Source: Flavobacteriales bacterium (GTDB lineage: Bacteria > Bacteroidota > Bacteroidia > Flavobacteriales > Schleiferiaceae). From it: DNA of 64,000 bases. The stretch spans positions 1,426,001-1,490,000 of the forward strand of contig CP051243.1 of assembly GCA_017795025.1 (NCBI GenBank), given 5' to 3'. Of this stretch, positions 1 through 9,116 are shown in pieces; the stretch's first letter is position 1, and every line of letters starts with the position of its first letter. The position numbers and the translations under genes are program-made. A model generated the notes under the pieces. It made no database searches. It was not told the origin of the DNA and saw only the letters and a list, made by a program, of their open reading frames with translations.

Positions 1-7
1 CGCTTAC

Positions 8-682
8 TTAGTTTTCTTCAATCAATTCAGTGTTGCGAGAACGCTGTACCCAGATGATAATACCTACGGTAATCAAAGCCATGGGTGGTAATAACATCAA
101 GCCATTATTGCTGTAAAAACCACCGTTGCTCATATACCAAGCTTCAGGAATAATTTGGAAACCGAATAATTGTCCAGAACCCAATAACTCCCGGAAGAAA
201 GCTACCGCTAATAAGATCCAAGCGTAACCGAAGGCGTTTCCTAAACCATCGAGGAAGGATTTCCAAGGGGTATTACCTAAGGCGAAGGCCTCAAAACGTC
301 CCATGATAATACAGTTGGTGATAATCAAACCTACGAATACGGAAAGCTCTTTACTCACGTCGTAAACAAAGGCCTTAAGAACTTGGTCAACCAAAATTAC
401 CAAACTGGCAACCACCACCAATTGCACAATAATCCGAATTCGGTTAGGAATAAGGTTACGCATTAAGGAGATAACAACGTTACCCACGCCTAATACGAAG
501 AGCACCGAAAGGGACATTACTAAAGCGGGATAAAGCTTTACGGTAATCGCCAAAGCGGAGCAGATACCCAATACCTGCACAGTAATAGGGTTACTGTCGT
601 TAAGGGGATCGCTAATAAGCTTGCGATTCTTTTTACTAAAGAGCGCTTCCCGCTCCTTTTTTACTTCTTGTACTTCAGCCAT
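8..682 (-). CDS. nqrD: Na+-translocating NADH:quinone reductase subunit D
   Basis: Integral membrane subunit of the sodium-pumping NADH:ubiquinone/menaquinone oxidoreductase (Na+-NQR), which couples NADH oxidation to Na+ export across the inner membrane. The 224-residue protein has about six hydrophobic segments and belongs to the NqrD/NqrE/RnfA/RnfE family. The two cysteines expected for the intramembrane [2Fe-2S] site shared with NqrE are visible: C41 in GICSALA and C124 in IITNCIIMGR. It is the last complete gene of the nqrABCD run; its start lies 5 nt after the nqrC stop and its stop is 7 nt from the left edge, where nqrE and nqrF would be expected. Family assignment is secure. Confidence 0.97.
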   Translation of the reverse strand: MAEVQEVKKEREALFSKKNRKLISDPLNDSNPITVQVLGICSALAITVKLYPALVMSLSVLFVLGVGNVVISLMRNLIPNRIRIIVQLVVVASLVILVDQVLKAFVYDVSKELSVFVGLIITNCIIMGRFEAFALGNTPWKSFLDGLGNAFGYAWILLAVAFFRELLGSGQLFGFQIIPEAWYMSNGGFYSNNGLMLLPPMALITVGIIIWVQRSRNTELIEEN

Positions 683-687
683 GATTC

Positions 688-1428
688 TTATTGATCAATA
701 GTTGCTACACGATTATCTTCTACATTGCCTTGAGTGGCAACGCTATTTTCCTTTAGGTAAGCGGTATAACTCTTCATGCAATTGGTGATCATATCTTGCA
801 CACCAACCGAGGTAATGGTACCGCCGCTAATGCCATTTACTTGATGCTCACCGGAAGCATTACCCTTCATTACCATGATTCCTTTAAACTCATTCCCGTC
901 AAAAATTTCTTTGCCCGGGAATAAATCGGTAAACATGGGGGTTTTGATTTCCGCTCCTAAACCAGGAGTTTCTGTTTTGTGATCGAAAGTAGCGCCGTAG
1001 ATGGTGCTACCGTTTTCCTCTAAGGAGATATAACCCCAAATGGGACCCCAAAGACCTTTACCACGCAAAGGGATAATGAAGTATTTCTCTCCTTTCTCGT
1101 TAGTGGATATGTAAAGCGGAGCATTGCGCTCTTCTGCGGGCTTTACTACCTCTTTCGACATCTCCACATCAAAGGCGGCTACGCCACTCACTTCCTTGGA
1201 TCCCTGAAGAACCAATTCCTCCGTGATGTACTTGGCGTAAGCTTCTTCTGCCTCTTCACGAGATACCTCGATATTGATAGAGGAAAGAATATTCTGCATT
1301 TTCTCCAAGCGGACATTATTATCCTGCATCGGCTTTAAGCTCGTTGCGGCAAAGGAGAGAATAGCGGCTACCACCACAACCATAATGGCTGCGAAGGTAA
1401 AGGTGTATGAATTTTTATTTACGTCCAT
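688..1428 (-). CDS. nqrC: Na+-translocating NADH:quinone reductase subunit C
   Basis: Na+-NQR subunit carrying one of the two covalently bound FMN groups, attached by ApbE through a threonine phosphoester. The 246-residue protein has one N-terminal membrane helix (about residues 10-30) followed by a periplasmic FMN-binding domain. The flavinylation motif is visible as SGGTITS at residues 201-207, so T204 is the predicted FMN carrier; the usual motif has SGAT, and the A-to-G change is mild. The start lies 1 nt after the nqrB stop, consistent with a tightly coupled operon. An ApbE flavin transferase gene is required for function but is not in this window. Confidence 0.97.
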   Translation of the reverse strand: MDVNKNSYTFTFAAIMVVVVAAILSFAATSLKPMQDNNVRLEKMQNILSSINIEVSREEAEEAYAKYITEELVLQGSKEVSGVAAFDVEMSKEVVKPAEERNAPLYISTNEKGEKYFIIPLRGKGLWGPIWGYISLEENGSTIYGATFDHKTETPGLGAEIKTPMFTDLFPGKEIFDGNEFKGIMVMKGNASGEHQVNGISGGTITSVGVQDMITNCMKSYTAYLKENSVATQGNVEDNRVATIDQ

Positions 1429-1429
1429 C

Positions 1430-2623
1430 TTAAGCTGCTTTTACGGTTGCCAAGCGCTTTTTACGCTTATTAATATTCGCCTGAACCACATAGTGGTCAA
1501 TTAGAGGCGCCATAACATTCATAAAGAGGATGGCCAACATAATTCCTTCGGGATAGGCGGGGTTAAACACCCGGATGGCAATGGCGAAGAATCCTACCAA
1601 GAATCCATAAATCCATTTACCACGCTCGGTTTGAGCGGCCGACACAGGATCAGTGGCCATAAATACAATACCAAAAGCAAAGCCACCCATAATGAGCTGC
1701 TGCCAGGCTGGTACCGCCATAAAGGCTTGCTGCTCAGGTGAAATGGCGTACTCGGCAAAGGTGTTAAAGATTAAGCCCATCGCTAAGGCACCAATCACCC
1801 CGCTAAACATAATCTTCCAGCTTCCAATACCGGTGTATAATAAAATAGCTGCACCAACAAGAACCATTAAGGTAGAAGTCTCACCGATAGAACCGGGAAT
1901 AAAGCCCAAGAACATATCCATAGTAGAGTATTGAACTTCACCACCAGTGGCGTAATCACCAAGTACCGTGGCGCCAGAAAATCCGTCTACAACGGATTGC
2001 CCCGCATCGGTGCTGGTGTTAATCCACACCTTATCCCCACTCATATAAGTAGGATAAGCAAAGAAAGCAAAAGCCCTTGCTGTTAAGGCTGGGTTTAAGA
2101 TGTTCATACCCGTACCACCAAATACCTCTTTACCAATAACTACCGCAAAAATTACGGAGATGGCCAACATCCATAAAGGAAGGTCGATAGGCATAATCAA
2201 AGGGATAAGCATTCCCGAAACCAGGAAGCCTTCTTGAATTTGGTGTCCTTTAATAATGCAGAAGATAAATTCTACACCTAGTCCTACCCCATAGGATACG
2301 ATAAGCATGGGAACCACTTTAATGGCGCCCCAAAGGAATTTATCCATAAAGGTCATGCTCTCGGCTAAACCTAAAGCGGAGTAATGCAAATTACCAGCAT
2401 TCCACATTCCAAAGAGTAAGGCAGGAATCATGGCAAAAATCACCGTTACCATGGTACGCTTTAGATCGATGGCATCGCGAACGTGCGCACCGGAGTGAGC
2501 CGTATGTCCAGGAGTGAAAAGGAAAGTTGCAAACCCGTCGTATACCGGATAATACTTTTCTAGTTTACCACCTGCTTCAAAATGTGGCTTTACACTATCA
2601 AGGATATTCTTAAATAACTTCAT
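1430..2623 (-). CDS. nqrB: Na+-translocating NADH:quinone reductase subunit B
   Basis: Membrane subunit of Na+-NQR that binds riboflavin and a covalent FMN and forms much of the Na+ path and quinone site. The 397-residue protein is highly hydrophobic with about ten helices. The FMN attachment motif SGATVL starts at residue 216, placing the flavin on T219. The conserved stretch around GKEVFGGTGMNILNPAL (about residues 164-180) is characteristic of NqrB/RnfD. The start follows the nqrA stop by 1 nt, so translation is probably coupled. Confidence 0.98.
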   Translation of the reverse strand: MKLFKNILDSVKPHFEAGGKLEKYYPVYDGFATFLFTPGHTAHSGAHVRDAIDLKRTMVTVIFAMIPALLFGMWNAGNLHYSALGLAESMTFMDKFLWGAIKVVPMLIVSYGVGLGVEFIFCIIKGHQIQEGFLVSGMLIPLIMPIDLPLWMLAISVIFAVVIGKEVFGGTGMNILNPALTARAFAFFAYPTYMSGDKVWINTSTDAGQSVVDGFSGATVLGDYATGGEVQYSTMDMFLGFIPGSIGETSTLMVLVGAAILLYTGIGSWKIMFSGVIGALAMGLIFNTFAEYAISPEQQAFMAVPAWQQLIMGGFAFGIVFMATDPVSAAQTERGKWIYGFLVGFFAIAIRVFNPAYPEGIMLAILFMNVMAPLIDHYVVQANINKRKKRLATVKAA

Positions 2624-2624
2624 G

Positions 2625-3977
2625 TTAGTCGCCTAATTCATTCAACATTAAATCCAATCCCTCGCGCAAGGTATCTTGTACTGGAATCTTAGAAGTACAA
2701 ACAACTTCGCAGAGGGCCATATCTTCTTCGGCCACCTCGTAAATTCCGAGGTTTTCCATGGCTTCGATATCTTTAACCATAATCGACTTTAAAAGTTGAA
2801 CAGGATAGATTTCGAATGGGAATACTTTTTCATACTCACCGGTTACCACAAAAGCACGCTCCTCACCATTCATATTGGCATCGAGGTTTAAGCGCTTATT
2901 GGGCATCATCCAGTTAAAGAGGGCCCGAGAAATACTAAAGCGATTAAGGTTTGGCGCTAACCAACCGAAGAAGGCATCTTCTCCACCTTCTGGAATTACG
3001 GTAAGCTGGTTATCATAGTATGATAAGTAACCTTCTGAACTGATTTGAGTACCGGTTAAAACATTACCAGAGATGTAGCGATTTTTAGCATCGGCTACAT
3101 TACCCTCGAGCAAGGTTTTCACATTAGCACCTACAATCACCTTGTGGTAACGTGGCTTGTTTACTTGTGCTCCGGCTAAAACTACGCTGCGTTGCGCATC
3201 GAATTTTCCGGATTTAAACAAACGGCCTAACATAATCACCTCTTGCATGCCTACAGTCCAAACGGTTTCGCCCTTATTGATAGGGGCTACCGCGTGAATC
3301 TGCACACCAGGATTACCCGCTGGATGTGGACCATTAAAACGGTGCATTACCGTTCCGTTTACCTTAAAGGCTTCCGAAGGGTTTGTTTTGCCGTCTAAAC
3401 CTAAATGCACCTTACCATCAGTAAGTTGCATTAAAGCTTTTATTCCCGTTTGGAATTCTTCTTCCTGACCGTGAACCACAAAATCAGCATCAGCTGCCAG
3501 CGGTGCGCTGTCGAAGCAAGAAACCCAAATATCGCGTGGCACGCGATCGGGGTTGGCAATAATGTTATACGGACGTTGCTTGATCAAAGGCCACATACCG
3601 GCTTCTAGGATTTTGCCCTTCACCTCATCGCGGGAAAGCGATGTGGGATCGGCGGCACCATAGTCGCGGTAGCGGATTTCTTTGTCGGCGAGAATACGAA
3701 CTTCTAAGATCCGGCGTTTTTCACCCCGTACCACTTCAGCGATTTCTCCACTTACGGGAGCACCAAAAGTTACGGATTCGCGGTTCTTGTTGAAGAAAAT
3801 CGGATCACCGGCAAGCACTTCGTCCCCCTCTTTTACTTTAAGCTTCATGCGAATTCCGGGGAAGTCGGATGGCTTGAGAGCGTAGGTGCTGGGGGTATCG
3901 GCTGAAGCGTAAATCTTTTCCGCTTCGCCTTGCAGCTTGATATCTACACCCTTTTTAATTTTGATAACTTCTGACAT
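2625..3977 (-). CDS. nqrA: Na+-translocating NADH:quinone reductase subunit A
   Basis: Soluble cytoplasmic-side subunit of Na+-NQR, associated with quinone binding and complex assembly. The 450-residue length and N-terminus (MSEVIKIKKGVDIKLQGEAE) match the family, including the early lipoyl-like/beta-sandwich portion with the EGDEVLAGDPIFF segment near residues 51-63. It is the first gene of the minus-strand nqrABCD operon. Upstream is a roughly 150-nt divergent intergenic region shared with the T9SS plug gene, containing a candidate promoter for nqr (see separate entry). Confidence 0.98.
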   Translation of the reverse strand: MSEVIKIKKGVDIKLQGEAEKIYASADTPSTYALKPSDFPGIRMKLKVKEGDEVLAGDPIFFNKNRESVTFGAPVSGEIAEVVRGEKRRILEVRILADKEIRYRDYGAADPTSLSRDEVKGKILEAGMWPLIKQRPYNIIANPDRVPRDIWVSCFDSAPLAADADFVVHGQEEEFQTGIKALMQLTDGKVHLGLDGKTNPSEAFKVNGTVMHRFNGPHPAGNPGVQIHAVAPINKGETVWTVGMQEVIMLGRLFKSGKFDAQRSVVLAGAQVNKPRYHKVIVGANVKTLLEGNVADAKNRYISGNVLTGTQISSEGYLSYYDNQLTVIPEGGEDAFFGWLAPNLNRFSISRALFNWMMPNKRLNLDANMNGEERAFVVTGEYEKVFPFEIYPVQLLKSIMVKDIEAMENLGIYEVAEEDMALCEVVCTSKIPVQDTLREGLDLMLNELGD

Positions 3978-4014
3978 TGAATGGAATCAAAAAATTGTCA
4001 TTATTATTGGCTTG

Positions 4015-4022
4015 CAAAATTA
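4015..4022 (-). promoter_or_regulatory. Candidate -7 element upstream of nqrA
   Basis: On the minus strand this reads TAATTTTG, fitting the Bacteroidota -7 consensus TAnnTTTG, about 38 nt before the nqrA ATG. A TTTG stretch suitable as a -33 element lies further upstream, at a spacing (about 27 nt) longer than ideal. Assignment rests on consensus matching only. Confidence 0.4.
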
Positions 4023-4132
4023 AGACGAAGCTTGAGCCCGCCTAAAGCACAAACAATTTAGAATTCATCTAAATTGGCGGCAAATTTAAGGCTTAAGTCG
4101 CAATAATTCAGACCCAAACGCATTTTTTGAAT

Positions 4133-5446
4133 ATGCTTTTTTCCTTTCGTCCTTCTTTCTTAGCACTCTTGTTGCTTTTTCTAAGCGCCCAACTTGGCGC
4201 GCAAAAGGATGCTCCCTATTACGAAGGTGGACCTCTTATTTATGAGGACCATATTTATCAAGCCGGAATTCGTTCGGTTCGTTTAGTGCCCCGCGGCAAT
4301 GATTTAGCAATGCCGGTGATTGCCCTCAATAGCGGAGAACAATTGGAATTGAGCTTTGATGACCTCTATGAGGAGTTCACTAATCTCTCCTATGCAATTT
4401 ACCATTGTAACGCCGATTGGACCCCTTCCGACTTGATGCGGAATGATTACCTCAGCAATTTTAGCGACGACTATCTTCAAGATTTCGAATATTCCATTAA
4501 TGCATTTATTCCCTACACGCATTATCGCTTGTCGATTCCCAATGAACAAGTAAACTTGAAGATTTCGGGGAACTACCTCCTCGTCATTTACCGAGATGGA
4601 AATCCCGAAAACTTAGTTCTCAGCAAGCGCTTTATGGTTTACGAGGAAATCGTACAAGTGGGAGGTCGTATTAAACGTCCTACTCGGGTAGAAAAGATCG
4701 ACACCCATCAGGAATTGGATTTTACCATTTCGCATGGCAGTTACCCCATCCCCAATCCCTTTACCGACCTCAAGGTTAGTATTTTACAAAATCAGCGTTG
4801 GGATTTGGCCATCACCAATCTAAAGCCACAGTTCCTGCAAAATGGTCAGTTGATTTACCAATACGACAACGAAAACACTTTTGAAGCCACCAGCGAATGG
4901 CGCAACTTCGACATTAAAAACTTGTTGAGCCTTAGTTTAAACGTGCGGCAAATTCGTCAGGATACCTTTTTTAGAGTTTACCTGAAAAAGGATCAAACCC
5001 GGGCGATTGAGAAGTACTCCACCTTGTTTGATATTAACGGTCAATATCGCGTGCGCCGTTTGGATGCGGCCAATTCCAATTCGGAGGCGGACTATGCCCT
5101 GGTCGACTTCTACCTCGACTATCCCAATCAAATTAGTAATGAAGTCTATCTATTTGGCGAGTTTACCGATTGGAAAATGTTACCCGAATATCAATTGTTT
5201 TGGGACGAACAGAGACAGGCCTATCGCTGTCAGGCCCTCTTAAAACAAGGTTTTTACAATTACGCTTATGCGATTCGTCAGCCGGGAAAAAACTTTGCCG
5301 ACCTAGGCTTCTTCGAAGGCAACCATTGGCAAACCGAAAACGATTATCAGGTATTAGTTTATCATCGTGAAATTGGTAGTCGCTTCGATCGCTTAGTTGG
5401 ATTTGCTACTTTTAGTTCCGACGATCTCTTTAATCGGAACAATTAA
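4133..5446 (+). CDS. T9SS plug-type protein (DUF5103 family)
   Basis: The 437-residue secreted protein matches the DUF5103 family, now named for the type IX secretion plug: the family's Flavobacterium johnsoniae member sits in the periplasmic-side/lateral opening of the SprA translocon when PorV is absent. A signal peptide is clear (hydrophobic run about residues 8-20 ending near QLGAQ). The body begins with the family's typical repeat of beta-strand-rich sequence (YEDHIYQAGIRSVRLV) and ends with an early-set-like domain (VYLFGEFTDWKM, about residues 338-349) resembling carbohydrate-binding Ig-like folds. The ATG at 4133 was preferred over a TTG two codons earlier. Its stop overlaps the next gene's ATG by one base. 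The many T9SS cargo proteins in this window fit the assignment. Confidence 0.85.
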   Translation: MLFSFRPSFLALLLLFLSAQLGAQKDAPYYEGGPLIYEDHIYQAGIRSVRLVPRGNDLAMPVIALNSGEQLELSFDDLYEEFTNLSYAIYHCNADWTPSDLMRNDYLSNFSDDYLQDFEYSINAFIPYTHYRLSIPNEQVNLKISGNYLLVIYRDGNPENLVLSKRFMVYEEIVQVGGRIKRPTRVEKIDTHQELDFTISHGSYPIPNPFTDLKVSILQNQRWDLAITNLKPQFLQNGQLIYQYDNENTFEATSEWRNFDIKNLLSLSLNVRQIRQDTFFRVYLKKDQTRAIEKYSTLFDINGQYRVRRLDAANSNSEADYALVDFYLDYPNQISNEVYLFGEFTDWKMLPEYQLFWDEQRQAYRCQALLKQGFYNYAYAIRQPGKNFADLGFFEGNHWQTENDYQVLVYHREIGSRFDRLVGFATFSSDDLFNRNN

Positions 5447-6426
5447 TGCTAAAGCGGGAAAAAGGTACAGTTTGCCTAAACTGTGGTGCGGCTATAGAAG
5501 GGGCCAATTATTGTCATAATTGCGGTCAGGTGAACGATACCCGCCGTTTAACCTTTTGGGAGCTCATTGGCGAATCCCTTTCTAATTTCTTCGCCATAGA
5601 TGGTCGCATCTTCCGCACCATAGCCGGCGTTTTTATTCGTCCGGGGGCCGTAGCTAAAGACTTTTCCCAAGGCAAGCGCATGAAGTACATGAATCCCGTG
5701 CGCTTTTACTTCGTAGCTTCCTTATTACTTATCACTACCATTCAATTTAGTCGCAATAGCAATATTGTTAATGCGAAGCCTAATGGTGATGGTATTGAGC
5801 AGGTTAAATCCATGACCGAGGAGGAACGCGAGACAGCGCGTATTAAGGTGATCGATGAATACCTCGGCAGCGATGGGCCGGGACTGCTGCAAAAAATATC
5901 GGGAATGACCGATCTATTAGTGCTTTACCCCGAGATGAGCGAGGAAGAGGCCTTTGAGCAATTTGGCCTAAGTGCAGGGTTTTGGAATGAGTTTGCCTTT
6001 GCTCAAGCCGAAAAAGCGGCGCAGTTTGCCAGCAACCAAGAGGATAATTTGGAATCCTTCAATCAGTTTCTCATCTCCAAACTATTCTGGATTCTCTTTC
6101 TCTTTATCCCCATTTTGGGATTACTCCTAAAGCTCATCTACTTTAGAAGGGACTTCTACTACCCCGAGCATATTTTCTTTGCCTTGTACCAGCAGGGGCT
6201 TTTCTTTTTACTCTCGGCCATCTACAATGTGATTTTCGATAATCAGGTCATTTATATTTTCGTCTTACTACTTTTTGGAATCCATCTAGCACTGGCCATG
6301 CGCCGCTTTTACAATCAGTCTTGGCCAAAAACTTTGCTTAAGTTTAGCTTAATCAGCTTATTGGGTTTAATTGCCTTTTCGGCCTTTTTCATTCTTGCGC
6401 TGATCCTTGTATTCGTCCTGATGTAG
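5446..6426 (+). CDS. DUF3667 membrane protein with N-terminal zinc ribbon
   Basis: Predicted 326-residue membrane protein of unknown function. An N-terminal zinc ribbon is visible as two CxxC knuckles (C10-x2-C13 and C23-x2-C26), followed by a conserved segment (about residues 38-80, including RIFRTIAGVFIRPG) and a hydrophobic segment, a charged loop (about residues 105-190), then three or four membrane helices in the C-terminal third. This order matches DUF3667, common in Bacteroidota. It starts on the last base of the preceding plug gene's stop codon (TAATG), indicating co-transcription; whether it works with the secretion system is unknown. Confidence 0.75.
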   Translation: MLKREKGTVCLNCGAAIEGANYCHNCGQVNDTRRLTFWELIGESLSNFFAIDGRIFRTIAGVFIRPGAVAKDFSQGKRMKYMNPVRFYFVASLLLITTIQFSRNSNIVNAKPNGDGIEQVKSMTEEERETARIKVIDEYLGSDGPGLLQKISGMTDLLVLYPEMSEEEAFEQFGLSAGFWNEFAFAQAEKAAQFASNQEDNLESFNQFLISKLFWILFLFIPILGLLLKLIYFRRDFYYPEHIFFALYQQGLFFLLSAIYNVIFDNQVIYIFVLLLFGIHLALAMRRFYNQSWPKTLLKFSLISLLGLIAFSAFFILALILVFVLM

Positions 6427-6442
6427 ATTTTACCTTTGCGGC

Positions 6443-7402
6443 ATGATTCCAATCGGAAGCGATATTGCGGTAGCGGCCCGCTATTTAAATGAAGGAGAAT
6501 GTGTAGCCATTCCCACCGAAACCGTTTATGGTTTAGCGGCCAATGCCCTATCCGAAAAAGCGGTAGCGCAAATCTTCGAGCTCAAGCAACGTCCTGCTTT
6601 CGACCCCTTAATTATTCACCTTGCCTCTGCCGAAAGGCTAGAGCAATACGTAAGGGTGATACCCGCGGCCTTTTACAAGCTTTATGAGGCGTTTAGCCCG
6701 GGCCCCATTAGCTATGTCCTGCCCAAAAAAGCTATCGTCCCCGATTTAGTAACCGCCGGTCACCCCACCGTAGCCGTTCGTTTTCCAGCCCATCCACTTT
6801 GTCAAGAATTACTGCAAACCCTAACCTTTCCTTTAGCCGCTCCCTCCGCTAATATCTTTGGCCGGGTTAGCCCTACCGAGGCCGGACATGTGGCGCAACA
6901 GTTTAGCCATGGCTTAGCCTATATTTTAGATGGAGGTCCAGCCAAAGTTGGCTTAGAGTCAACCATCATCGACCTCAGTCAGGAAAAACCTTTAGTGCTC
7001 CGCTTAGGCGGCTTAAGCTTAGAAGAAATTGAAAGTGCCTTGGGAGAAAAAGTGGCTTATACCAAGAGTTCCAGCAGTAATCCCAAAGCCCCTGGCATGT
7101 TAAGCGCCCATTATTCCCCTGGTATTCCTTTAACGCATGGGAAGCTCGACCTTAACCTGGCTAAAGTAAACCGCAAGCGCTGCGGCAGTATTAGCTTCTG
7201 CAAACGCATTAGTGGTATTCCCGATCACAATCAACGAATACTATCGCCTAAAGGAGATTTAAAAGAGGCGGCCAGCAAGCTTTTCGCGGCTATGCGCAGT
7301 TTTGATAAAGAAACTATCGATGTAATTCTGGCCGAGGAGTTTCCGAATGAAGGATTAGGTCGAGCTATCAATGATCGCTTACGACGCGCTTCCGTCTCCT
7401 GA
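6443..7402 (+). CDS. L-threonylcarbamoyladenylate synthase (Sua5/TsaC type)
   Basis: Makes threonylcarbamoyl-AMP from threonine, bicarbonate and ATP, the first step of the universal t6A37 tRNA modification. The YrdC domain occupies about residues 10-200 with the ATP/threonine-binding signature ([14 protein letters not shown], about residues 46-59) and [11 protein letters not shown]. The interdomain motif [10 protein letters not shown] that marks the longer Sua5 form is present near residues 217-226, followed by a C-terminal Sua5 domain, somewhat short at 319 residues in total. Its 3' end overlaps the convergent lptB gene by 24 bp, so there is no room for a terminator between them. Confidence 0.93.
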   Translation: MIPIGSDIAVAARYLNEGECVAIPTETVYGLAANALSEKAVAQIFELKQRPAFDPLIIHLASAERLEQYVRVIPAAFYKLYEAFSPGPISYVLPKKAIVPDLVTAGHPTVAVRFPAHPLCQELLQTLTFPLAAPSANIFGRVSPTEAGHVAQQFSHGLAYILDGGPAKVGLESTIIDLSQEKPLVLRLGGLSLEEIESALGEKVAYTKSSSSNPKAPGMLSAHYSPGIPLTHGKLDLNLAKVNRKRCGSISFCKRISGIPDHNQRILSPKGDLKEAASKLFAAMRSFDKETIDVILAEEFPNEGLGRAINDRLRRASVS

Positions 7403-8155
7403 GGGTTTCGCTTGAAAAACCTTGGCCCGCTTTTTACGCAACTCAAAATTCTGACCTAAATAAACCCTTCGCACCTGCTCATCGGAAGCCAGTTCTTCGG
7501 CTGATCCCGATTTTAAGATGGAACCTTCGAACATTAAATAGGTCCGATCGGTGATGGCCAAAGTTTCCTGAACATTGTGATCGGTAATTAAAATACCAAT
7601 GTTCTTGTCTTTTAAGGATGCAACGATGCCCTGAATATCCTCAACGGCAATAGGGTCTACCCCCGCAAAAGGCTCATCCAATAAAATAAAATTGGGGTCT
7701 ACCGCTAAGGCTCTAGCAATCTCGGTTCGACGTCGCTCGCCTCCCGATAATAAGTCGCCCCGGTTTTTACGAATATGTTGCAAACCAAATTCGTCTAAAA
7801 GCGATTCGAGCTTTAACTTTTGATCCGCCTTAGAAAGCTTGGTCATTTGCAATACGCCCATAATGTTTTCCTCCACACTAAGCTTGCGGAAAACGCTGGC
7901 CTCTTGGGCTAAATATCCAATGCCCTTTTGCGCCCTTTTATACATCGGGTCGGTGGTAATCTCCGTTTGATCGATAAACACCTTCCCTTCATTGGGTTTA
8001 ATAAGCCCCACAACCATGTAAAAGCTGGTGGTTTTTCCGGCTCCGTTGGGTCCCAATAAACCTACGATCTCTCCCTGTTGTACTTCAAAGCTCACCCCCT
8101 TTACAACGGTCCGGGAGCGATACTTCTTTACAATATTTTCTGCGCGTAACTTCAT
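7379..8155 (-). CDS. lptB: LPS export ABC transporter ATP-binding protein
   Basis: Cytoplasmic ATPase of the LptB2FG transporter that extracts lipopolysaccharide from the inner membrane. All ABC ATPase motifs are in place: Walker [10 protein letters not shown] (35-43), signature LSGGE (136-140), Walker B FILLDE (156-161), D-loop and switch histidine (ITDHN). The sequence after the signature ([10 protein letters not shown]) is typical of LptB. The ATG at 8155 gives 258 residues; an upstream TTG is not needed. The start is 2 nt after the tatC stop, so the two genes form an operon. Confidence 0.95.
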   Translation of the reverse strand: MKLRAENIVKKYRSRTVVKGVSFEVQQGEIVGLLGPNGAGKTTSFYMVVGLIKPNEGKVFIDQTEITTDPMYKRAQKGIGYLAQEASVFRKLSVEENIMGVLQMTKLSKADQKLKLESLLDEFGLQHIRKNRGDLLSGGERRRTEIARALAVDPNFILLDEPFAGVDPIAVEDIQGIVASLKDKNIGILITDHNVQETLAITDRTYLMFEGSILKSGSAEELASDEQVRRVYLGQNFELRKKRAKVFQAKPSGDGSAS

Positions 8156-8157
8156 TC

Positions 8158-8988
8158 TCAATTCTTTGTGGCCGGTAAGTTTTGTTTGGCCCGGCGCTTT
8201 TCAATCCGCTTCGCTAGGCGAATGCTAATCTCGTATAAAATTAGAATCGGGAAGGACACTAATATCTGACTGGCCACATCGGGTGGCGTGATTACCGCGG
8301 AAAGAACCAAAATAAGAACGATGGAGTGACGACGATATTTCCTGAGAAAATCGGAAGTCACCAATCCACTGCGAGCTAAGAAGTAGATCACCACTGGTAA
8401 CTCGAAAATGATTCCCGAAGCTAAGGTTACCGTGCTTACGGTTGAGATATAGGAGTTCAGGTCAATGAGGTTATTCACCTCTTCACTAATTGTATAGCTG
8501 CCTAAAAATTGTAAGGACAAGGGCACAATGAGGTAATAACCAAACAGCACGCCTCCTAAGAAAAGGATGCCCCCAAAAAACATCACCCAGCGCGAGTAGC
8601 GCCTTTCAGTGCTGCGCAGTCCTGGGGCTACAAACCGCCAAAACTCATAAAGCACATAGGGAAAGGCCAAAATGAAACCTGCAATGAGCGCGACCCAAAT
8701 ATGGGTAGAGAACTGACCAGCCATTTTGGTGTTAAGGATACTAAAAGGCATTTCATCGAGGCAGAAAAGCTCGGTATTACTAATTTCGCGCGACACTGAA
8801 CAAAACAGGCGGTAAGTGAAAAAATCCGCTTGCTTTGGACCAAAGAGGATGACGTCGAAAAGGATACCCTTGGCAAGGAAGGCTATTAAAGCCATAGAGA
8901 CTATCGCCAGGGAGGAGCGAATGAGGTGCCAACGCAAGACCTCGAGATGCTCTAAGAACGACATTTGATCGCTATCAGACTTTGCCAT
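8158..8988 (-). CDS. tatC: Twin-arginine translocase subunit TatC
   Basis: Core receptor subunit of the Tat pathway that exports folded proteins across the inner membrane. The 276-residue protein has six predicted helices and the N-terminal cytosolic motif [13 protein letters not shown] (about residues 11-23) that contacts the twin-arginine signal, plus the conserved [16 protein letters not shown] loop (about residues 120-135). An insertion between helices 1 and 2 (about residues 48-80) is longer than in E. coli. ATG at 8988 chosen over TTG at 9009. TatA/B are not in this window. Downstream lptB is translationally close. Confidence 0.95.
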   Translation of the reverse strand: MAKSDSDQMSFLEHLEVLRWHLIRSSLAIVSMALIAFLAKGILFDVILFGPKQADFFTYRLFCSVSREISNTELFCLDEMPFSILNTKMAGQFSTHIWVALIAGFILAFPYVLYEFWRFVAPGLRSTERRYSRWVMFFGGILFLGGVLFGYYLIVPLSLQFLGSYTISEEVNNLIDLNSYISTVSTVTLASGIIFELPVVIYFLARSGLVTSDFLRKYRRHSIVLILVLSAVITPPDVASQILVSFPILILYEISIRLAKRIEKRRAKQNLPATKN

Positions 8989-9116
8989 TAGTTTTTTAAT
9001 TGGGGGCAAAGTTGCTAAATTTTAGCTTCCTCAATGGCTCTAAGAGGTGGAAGAATTTTTTTGAAGAGCTCCGAGCTTATTTAGTATATTTAAGAAATTA
9101 ATAAGAAACTTAGGTT